64,000 nt of DNA from CATOSP01 sp965216155 (GTDB taxonomy: Bacteria; Chloroflexota; Dehalococcoidia; Lucifugimonadales; UBA3495). Below, piece after piece: positions 59,567 through 64,000 of the stretch. Positions within the stretch are counted from its first letter, which is position 1; every line of letters starts with the position of its first letter. The DNA lies in NCBI GenBank assembly GCA_965216155.1, contig CBDCFD010000007.1:1550001-1614000 (forward strand), given 5' to 3'. A program made the position numbers and the translations under genes. The notes under the pieces are model-generated. The model was not told the DNA's origin, did no database searches, and saw only the letters and a list, made by a program, of their open reading frames with translations.

Positions 59567-60559
59567 TTGAAGGTTGCCGTACTCGACGACTACCAGGGTG
59601 TTGCCCGCGAGTTTGCGGACTGGGACTCCCTTCCCCAGGGCACGGAGGTGGAGTTCTTCCGGGACCATCTCTCCGACGAACACGCGCTGGCGGAGCGGCT
59701 AAAGGACTTCGACGTGGTGATGGGTATGCGGGAGCGTACCCCGTTTCCCCGCTCCCTTCTGGGGCGCCTGCCCAATCTGAGGTTCCTAATCACCACCGGC
59801 GGTGGCAATGCCTCCTATGACCTCGCCGCCGCTACCGAGATGGGTATCACGGTGAGTGGCACCCCCGGAGCAGGAGAGGGGCCGACCGAGCTAACCTGGG
59901 GCCTGATTATTGGGATTGCCCGGCAGATTCACTTGGAAGACCAACGCACCCGCCAGGGCAGTTGGGGCACGACCATCGGGATGGGGATCAAGGGTAAGAC
60001 TTTGGGCCTGCTGGGGCTGGGGAACATCGGTTCCAAGGTCGCGCGGGTCGGCAACGCATTTGACATGGATATTATTGGCTGGAGCCAGAACTTGACGGCT
60101 GAGCGGGCGGCTGAGTGCAATGCCACCCTGGTGGACAAAGAGACTCTGTTCCGCGACTCGGATATAGTGTCGGTCCACGTCCGCCTCAGCGAGCGCACCA
60201 GGGGTTTGGTGGGCGAGCAGGACCTGGCCCTGATGAAGCCAACCGCATACTTCATCAACATTTCCAGGGGTCCAATCGTGGACGAGAGAGCATTGATCGA
60301 CGTACTACAACGGGGAGCAATTGCCGGGGCGGGGCTTGACACGGTGGATGTCGAACCTCTCCCCGCAGACCACCCGTTCTTGACGCTGTCCAACACATTG
60401 CTGACACCACACCTAGGCTACGTCACCGGGGAGTCTTACCGGGCATTTTACGGCGGAGTGGTCGAGAATATCCGGGCCTTCGCCAGCGGGGAGCCAGTGA
60501 GGGTAATCAACCGGGATGTGCTGGAGTCCGCGCAGCTCCGGGGTCCGCTCAGCGCGTAA
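59567..60559 (+). CDS. D-2-hydroxyacid dehydrogenase family protein
   Basis: A 330-residue NAD-dependent D-isomer-specific 2-hydroxyacid dehydrogenase. 'TLGLLGLGNIGSKVARVGNA' is the Rossmann motif. Catalytic residues are Arg in 'DIVSVHVRLSERTRGLVG', Glu in 'GAGLDTVDVEPLPADHPFLT', and His in 'LSNTLLTPHLGYVTGESYRA'. The TTG start at 59567 follows GGAGGT. Its substrate may be a 2-oxo acid or glyoxylate-type compound. Confidence 0.9.
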   Translation: MKVAVLDDYQGVAREFADWDSLPQGTEVEFFRDHLSDEHALAERLKDFDVVMGMRERTPFPRSLLGRLPNLRFLITTGGGNASYDLAAATEMGITVSGTPGAGEGPTELTWGLIIGIARQIHLEDQRTRQGSWGTTIGMGIKGKTLGLLGLGNIGSKVARVGNAFDMDIIGWSQNLTAERAAECNATLVDKETLFRDSDIVSVHVRLSERTRGLVGEQDLALMKPTAYFINISRGPIVDERALIDVLQRGAIAGAGLDTVDVEPLPADHPFLTLSNTLLTPHLGYVTGESYRAFYGGVVENIRAFASGEPVRVINRDVLESAQLRGPLSA

Positions 60560-60797
60560 ACCTGGCTTTGATCTGCTCCAGAAGCCACCAGAGGCGGTCC
60601 CAGACCTGACGCCTCTCCATGTCCGATAAGGACCGGTCGAGGCTCTTCCGGCAGGCCAAGACGCCCTGCCCGGCAAGGAACCCCCAGCTACCAGCCTGGC
60701 CGGTTATCCAACCAACCACCTGTTCGGGGTTTTGCCGGACAACCTCAACCATCAGCTGGTCAAGTATTTTGGGGTCAAGGCCCTCCTGCTCTGGCAA
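60549..60797 (-). CDS. small hypothetical protein at the end of the thi operon
   Basis: An 82-residue soluble protein that I do not recognise, with 'GLDPKILDQLMVEVVRQNPE' and 'MERRQVWDRLWWLLEQIKAR'. It starts at a TTG with only a weak ribosome site. It lies 50 bp after thiS on the same strand and overlaps the end of the convergent dehydrogenase by 11 bp. Its location suggests the last gene of the thiamine operon, but no thiamine-related motif is visible. Confidence 0.55.
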   Translation of the reverse strand: MPEQEGLDPKILDQLMVEVVRQNPEQVVGWITGQAGSWGFLAGQGVLACRKSLDRSLSDMERRQVWDRLWWLLEQIKARFTR

Positions 60798-60847
60798 ATC
60801 AGGCTCGCAGGGTGCTCTCGGACTGCACGCGGCGTCCTGGGAGCGGG

Positions 60848-61051
60848 CTAGCCGCCTCCGACCGGACGGACGATCTCAAGTACGTCCCCTTCTTCAAGGT
60901 TTACGTAGAAGTACTGTTCCTTCTTGATGACTTCGCCGTTGTAGCCCACGGCCACGTGTTGGAGGTTTACCCCGAGAGAGTCGAGGAAGCTCGCCAGGTT
61001 GATGGCCTCTTCCAATTCCCTCGGTTTGCCGTTCACCATCAAGTTAATCAT
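60848..61051 (-). CDS. thiS: sulfur carrier protein ThiS
   Basis: A 67-residue ubiquitin-like sulfur carrier for thiazole synthesis. 'MINLMVNGKPRELEEAINLA' starts the fold, 'VAVGYNGEVIKKEQYFYVNL' is typical, and the C-terminus 'EGDVLEIVRPVGGG' ends in the Gly-Gly needed for thiocarboxylate formation. It follows thiE by 17 bp on the same strand. Confidence 0.95.
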   Translation of the reverse strand: MINLMVNGKPRELEEAINLASFLDSLGVNLQHVAVGYNGEVIKKEQYFYVNLEEGDVLEIVRPVGGG

Positions 61052-61068
61052 CCCGTGTGGGAGCCTCC

Positions 61069-61734
61069 TTAAGGTTGCCCGTGCGCAAGGGCCGAGGACT
61101 CGGTCCATTCTGCCAACATGGCCTGTTTCAACTCTCTCGCAGCTTCTTCCGGGTCGGTTGCGGCCAAGATGCTGCTGATGACCGCGACGCCGCATGCGCC
61201 GGACCTCAGTACTTCGCCCAGATTGGCGGTGTTGATCCCCCCGATGCCGATCATGGGTATGTTACAGCGCTGGGAAATCTGCCGTAGCAAGACGGGCCCG
61301 ATTGGGGTGGCGCCCGGATGGGACCGGGAGAGGAACATGGTGCCTACGACCAGCAGGTCGACTCCCTGGCTGGCGGCTTCCACCGCACCTTCCACGGAGT
61401 GGACGGACCGGCCAACCAACCGGTGGGGTCCAAGGATTTCCCTGGCGGTAGAGACCGGAAGCCCTTCTTCCCCCAGTTGGACCCCGGCGGCGCCAGCGGC
61501 AAGGGCCACATCGGCGCGTTCATTTACCATGAGCAAGGGGCGGTTTTCGGCGGAGATGCCGATCGCCCGGGCCAATTCGAGTAACCGGCCCCCGGGGAGG
61601 TCCTTCTCCCGTAGTTGGACCATGTCCACCCCACCGGCGACGGCCGAGGCGATACGGTCCACCATCGTGGCCTCTTCCCCCAGGGTCCGGTCAGTGACCA
61701 GGCAGAGCAGGGGTTGGGGCAGAGAGATTGCCAT
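61069..61734 (-). CDS. thiE: thiamine-phosphate synthase
   Basis: A 221-residue TIM-barrel enzyme that joins the thiazole and pyrimidine halves of thiamine. Key segments are 'GGVDMVQLREKDLPGGRLLE', 'LLMVNERADVALAAGAAGVQ', 'LGEEGLP', 'VGRSVHSVEGAVEAASQGVD' and 'PMIGIGGINTANLGEVLRSG'. It lies between thiG (7 bp) and thiS. Confidence 0.95.
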   Translation of the reverse strand: MAISLPQPLLCLVTDRTLGEEATMVDRIASAVAGGVDMVQLREKDLPGGRLLELARAIGISAENRPLLMVNERADVALAAGAAGVQLGEEGLPVSTAREILGPHRLVGRSVHSVEGAVEAASQGVDLLVVGTMFLSRSHPGATPIGPVLLRQISQRCNIPMIGIGGINTANLGEVLRSGACGVAVISSILAATDPEEAARELKQAMLAEWTESSALAHGQP

Positions 61735-61741
61735 TCCGGGT

Positions 61742-62533
61742 CTAACTGCCAGCCGGAACGGGCTGAGGCACGTCCGAGGTAGGGCTGCTGGCGGCGGCGT
61801 AAGGGCGGACTCCGATCCTGCCTGCCAAGTACGCTTTGCGGCCGGCCTCTACGCCGTACTTGAATGCTTCGGCCATCAGTCCGGGGTTTTCGGCCTGGGC
61901 AATGGCGGTGTTCACCAGCACGGCGTCCGCACCCAATTCAAGCGCCTGCGACGCGTCGGAGGGTACGGCCAACCCGGCGTCTACTACGACGGGGATATTG
62001 GCCTGTTCGATGATCATCTTCACTTCTTCGATGGTGTGGATGCCCTGCCCGGAGCCGATAGCCGACCCCAGGGGCATGACAGTAGCGCAACCGGCCTCTT
62101 CCAGCTTCTTGGCCAGCACGGGGTCGGCGTGGATGTACGGCAGCACCGCGAATCCTTCCTCGACCAACTGCCGTGCAGCTTCGAGGGTGGCTCCACCGTC
62201 GGGGAAGAGGTACTTGGGGTCGGGTATCACTTCCAGCTTTACCAGGTCGGTCTGGCCCACTTCTCTACCCAGCCTGGCGACGAAGACCGCTTCCTCGACC
62301 GTGGCGCAACCGGCGGTGTTCGGAAGTATTTGGTACTTGTTCCAATCGATGTAGTCCAACAGCGTCTTCTGTGTTGGGTCGTCCAAGTCAAGCCGGCGGA
62401 TAGCGACGGTGATCATCTCAACGCCGGAGGCCTCGACAGCTTCCACCATCTCCTCCATGGTCCGGTACCTGCCAGTCCCCAGGATCAGGCGAGACTTGAA
62501 AATTCTTCCGGCGATTACTAGGTCGTCTGACAT
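61742..62533 (-). CDS. thiG: thiazole synthase
   Basis: A 263-residue thiazole synthase, building the thiazole ring with ThiS-carried sulfur. 'IFKSRLILGTGRYRTMEEMV' opens the protein, the Schiff-base Lys lies in 'VGQTDLVKLEVIPDPKYLFP', and 'AIGSGQGIHTIEEVKMIIEQ' and 'VPVVVDAGLAVPSDASQALE' are conserved. The start at 62533 leaves a leader containing the TPP riboswitch. It is the first gene of the thiG-thiE-thiS operon. Confidence 0.95.
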   Translation of the reverse strand: MSDDLVIAGRIFKSRLILGTGRYRTMEEMVEAVEASGVEMITVAIRRLDLDDPTQKTLLDYIDWNKYQILPNTAGCATVEEAVFVARLGREVGQTDLVKLEVIPDPKYLFPDGGATLEAARQLVEEGFAVLPYIHADPVLAKKLEEAGCATVMPLGSAIGSGQGIHTIEEVKMIIEQANIPVVVDAGLAVPSDASQALELGADAVLVNTAIAQAENPGLMAEAFKYGVEAGRKAYLAGRIGVRPYAAASSPTSDVPQPVPAGS

Positions 62534-62570
62534 AGCCCCTGCGTCTCCAATTCCGGTGAGAATAAATGAA

Positions 62571-62592
62571 CCGCCAGGTATTGCCTGGCGGT
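62571..62592 (-). terminator. riboswitch expression-platform terminator
   Basis: CCGCCAGG and CCTGGCGG form a perfect stem on the minus strand (62571-62592), followed by TTCATTTATTCTC. It lies between the TPP aptamer and thiG, so it is the likely conditional terminator. The U-tract is imperfect. Confidence 0.6.
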
Positions 62593-62604
62593 CGTGGATT
62601 AGCC

Positions 62605-62703
62605 TGTACGTCTTTCCTACACCGGCATTACCCGGATCAGGTACGGACGGTCGGCGACGATCCTCGGCCACCCTCTCAGCCTGGCTTGCCCAAGCTCCCG
62701 AAA
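62605..62703 (-). ncRNA. TPP riboswitch (THI element)
   Basis: The minus strand contains 'GGGAGC', 'CTGAGAGGGTGGCC' and 'ACCTGATCCGGGTAATGCCG' followed by 'GTGTAGGAAAG', the defining conserved blocks of the thiamine pyrophosphate aptamer in the right order and spacing. It lies about 75 bp upstream of thiG and predicts repression of thiG-thiE-thiS when thiamine pyrophosphate is abundant. Confidence 0.95.
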
Positions 62704-62734
62704 GTACAATTTGTATGTGTGGATCGCAGGTAGC

Positions 62735-63340
62735 TTAACACCCTGTTAGAGGGAAGTCAAACTCGGCTTGACCATGCAGACAAGGCGAGCATATTTGAAA
62801 CGGCATCGTTTCCGAGTAAAGACGGGTTGGGGAAATGCCAACGCGGCCTAATCTTCGCGCCTGTTCTGTTTCCTGATTCCTTCCCATCCGCCATTCTTCT
62901 TCCAATCTCTCCAGATGAATGGCATCCACAAAAGAATAACGAATACTGCGATAGAAAAAGCGAGTCTCCAACCCGTAAATCCACAATCCATACCGGGGCA
63001 GTTGCCACCTTGACCGGAGTAAGTCCAATGGGCCAGAAGCCCCCAAAACGCTCCCCAGCCCAAGATGTAAACCGTCCGGGCTTTCATAGTAATTGCCTTT
63101 ATCGAAGTAAGCAACTCCCCGGCTAAAGTGGGCCACGTCAGCTTGGGGGTACATGCGAATAACTTCGGTGTAGTCCGATATGGCCTCCTCATATTCACCG
63201 TTCTCGTAATGAGCGTCTCCTCGGTGACGGTAGGCAGGCCCATACTGAGGGTCTATGCGAATGGCCTCAGTAAAGTCCGCGATGGCCGCCTCGTAATCAT
63301 CCCTTTGGGAGCGTAGGAATTCACGAAAATCAGAAGCCAT
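62735..63340 (-). pseudogene. TPR protein, frame lost after two repeats
   Basis: Residues 1-86 hold tetratricopeptide repeats: 'RDDYEAAIADFTEAIRIDPQ', 'YGPAYRHRGDAHYENGEYEE' and 'AISDYTEVIRMYPQADVAHF' with 'SRGVAYFDKGNYYE'. After about residue 86 the frame becomes a shadow of the small membrane protein encoded in another frame below, so the rest is not real TPR sequence. Either the gene is truncated by a frameshift near 63085 or the two were one TPR-membrane protein. A TPR scaffold role is likely only for the intact ancestor. Confidence 0.55.
62848..63087 (-). CDS. small membrane protein downstream of the TPR remnant
   Basis: A 79-residue protein with two helices: 'TVYILGWGAFWGLLAHWTYS' and 'LAFSIAVFVILLWMPFIWRD', with a Cys pair between them ('GGNCPGMDCGF') and a basic tail 'WKKNGGWEGIRKQNRRED'. 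The ATG at 63087 ('MKARTV') has AAAGG before it. It lies where the TPR frame is lost, so it may be an independent gene or the C-terminus of a frameshifted TPR protein. No family recognised. Confidence 0.5.
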   Translation of the reverse strand: MKARTVYILGWGAFWGLLAHWTYSGQGGNCPGMDCGFTGWRLAFSIAVFVILLWMPFIWRDWKKNGGWEGIRKQNRRED

Positions 63341-63527
63341 CGCCCTCCCGTATAAGCGCGGATGGTGGACTAATTTTGTTGCCCTGCACGGCCGTCGTCA
63401 ACCTTGCGGAGTCAGCAGGGTGTCCGGCAAAGCACTTTGGGCGGGACCGCAGGCTAGGGAAATGCTACCCCGTCAGCGATACGGCCGCCCCAGCCAAGGG
63501 GTGAAAGCCAGGGGGCCGGGAACGAGA

Positions 63528-64000
63528 TTACTCTATTTTGAATGAGTCGTCAGGGTAACGAAACTCCTTTAACACTTTTCGGCAGCGTCTTTCCACTTGG
63601 TCCGCATTCAAGGAGGTTGTTGCCGCGAATACGCCGCTATCTCCAATCGATTCAGGAGCGCTATCGCTGAGGTCATCTCGATTTCTGGAAAAGTACAGGT
63701 TCTTTGTTCCCCGGACACTCATAATTTGGTCGAAAGGACCTTGCCTATTTGGGTCGGCATATATCAATTTGCAAAGTTTCACCAGTACCTCTTTCCATGT
63801 CCTGACGGAGTCATCAGTCGTGTCCTTAAATGTGAACGATGACGGCTTTCCGTTTTGCCGACGAATCCCACCATTCGTGGGTGGCTTTGGTGGTGGAGGG
63901 CCGCCATGTGATACCTTGAACTGCGCTCGATGATTTTGGAAAAACTCTTTCACCAATCCCTGCCGATTGTTCGGTTTAACATCTCTCAAACTGGGGGTTG
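63528..64000 (-). CDS. hypothetical protein, cut by the window edge
   Basis: At least 153 residues; the frame stays open to base 64000, so the N-terminus is missing. A Pro-rich stretch ('HGGPPPPKPPTNGG') is followed by a conserved-looking C-terminal domain: 'RTWKEVLVKLCKLIYADPNR', 'IMSVRGTKNLYFSRNRDDLS' and 'GVFAATTSLNADQVERRCRK'. I have seen similar tails ('SWKEVL...YFS...NLSAN') on various bacterial proteins, but I cannot name the function. A nuclease or defence link would be a guess. Confidence 0.6.
   Translation of the reverse strand, partial: TPSLRDVKPNNRQGLVKEFFQNHRAQFKVSHGGPPPPKPPTNGGIRRQNGKPSSFTFKDTTDDSVRTWKEVLVKLCKLIYADPNRQGPFDQIMSVRGTKNLYFSRNRDDLSDSAPESIGDSGVFAATTSLNADQVERRCRKVLKEFRYPDDSFKIE

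Overview
The window is a GC-rich bacterial chromosome segment. Its gene content resembles uncultured Chloroflexota of the SAR202/Dehalococcoidia type: several LLM-type flavin oxidoreductases, a CaiB/BaiF CoA-transferase, SDR enzymes, a GMC oxidoreductase, a PyrR-regulated pyr operon, DUF951, Trm112 and a UGSC selenoprotein. That placement is inferred from gene content; no rRNA is present. The only tRNA is tRNA-Ala(TGC) at 4718-4793.

Layout. 1-5.7 kb: a beta-propeller lactonase, a broken IS630-like element carrying three copies of a 23-bp insert, a carboxymuconolactone-decarboxylase-family protein, a decayed IS1182-like transposase, the tRNA, and a block of MITEs and ~97-bp tandem repeats. 5.7-12 kb: thiolase, GMC oxidoreductase, then a compact operon of NHL-propeller protein, a 352-aa protein and a UGSC-family selenoprotein whose reading frame crosses an in-frame UGA at 11705-11707. 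12-25.5 kb: Trm112, a CopD-like membrane protein, a TlpA-like lipoprotein, a frameshifted SDR, gamma-glutamyltransferase, a pentapeptide-TIR fusion, an LLM oxidoreductase, an RND/MMPL transporter, a CoA-transferase, an SDR, an alpha/beta hydrolase and a cupin. 25.9-31.7 kb: a HhH-GPD glycosylase, sfsA, a repeat-rich 1.9-kb gap with a decayed small mobile module, pyrF, DUF951, a LysR regulator and a ferredoxin.

31.8-37 kb is a rearranged island: an intact ornithine cyclodeaminase, two truncated copies of its 3' end, a near-identical copy of the carB 3' end broken by a 142-bp ISL3-like MITE, a HEPN-like pseudogene, a stand-alone HsdR-N-like nuclease-domain protein and a VapBC-type toxin-antitoxin pair. 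37-45.2 kb is the pyr operon, pyrR-pyrB-pyrC-carA-(138-aa unknown)-carB, read leftward from a promoter and PyrR attenuator. carB lacks any ATG/GTG/TTG at its conserved N-terminus and appears to start at ATC.

45.4-58.2 kb, mostly minus strand: a VWA protein, a P-loop kinase, an isochorismatase-family hydrolase, a SWIM zinc-finger protein split in two frames, a GDYXXLXY/DUF2157 pair, an isocitrate-lyase/PEP-mutase enzyme, fabG, plsX, a MaoC-like dehydratase and an L-2-hydroxyglutarate oxidase. 58.5-62.7 kb: an LLM oxidoreductase and a D-2-hydroxyacid dehydrogenase (plus), then a TPP-riboswitch-controlled thiG-thiE-thiS operon (minus). The right edge holds a TPR remnant, a small membrane protein and a protein cut by the window end.

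The most distinctive content is the selenoprotein operon, the apparent ATC start of carB, the chimeric carB/ocd duplication, the pentapeptide-TIR protein, and several families of small interspersed repeats.
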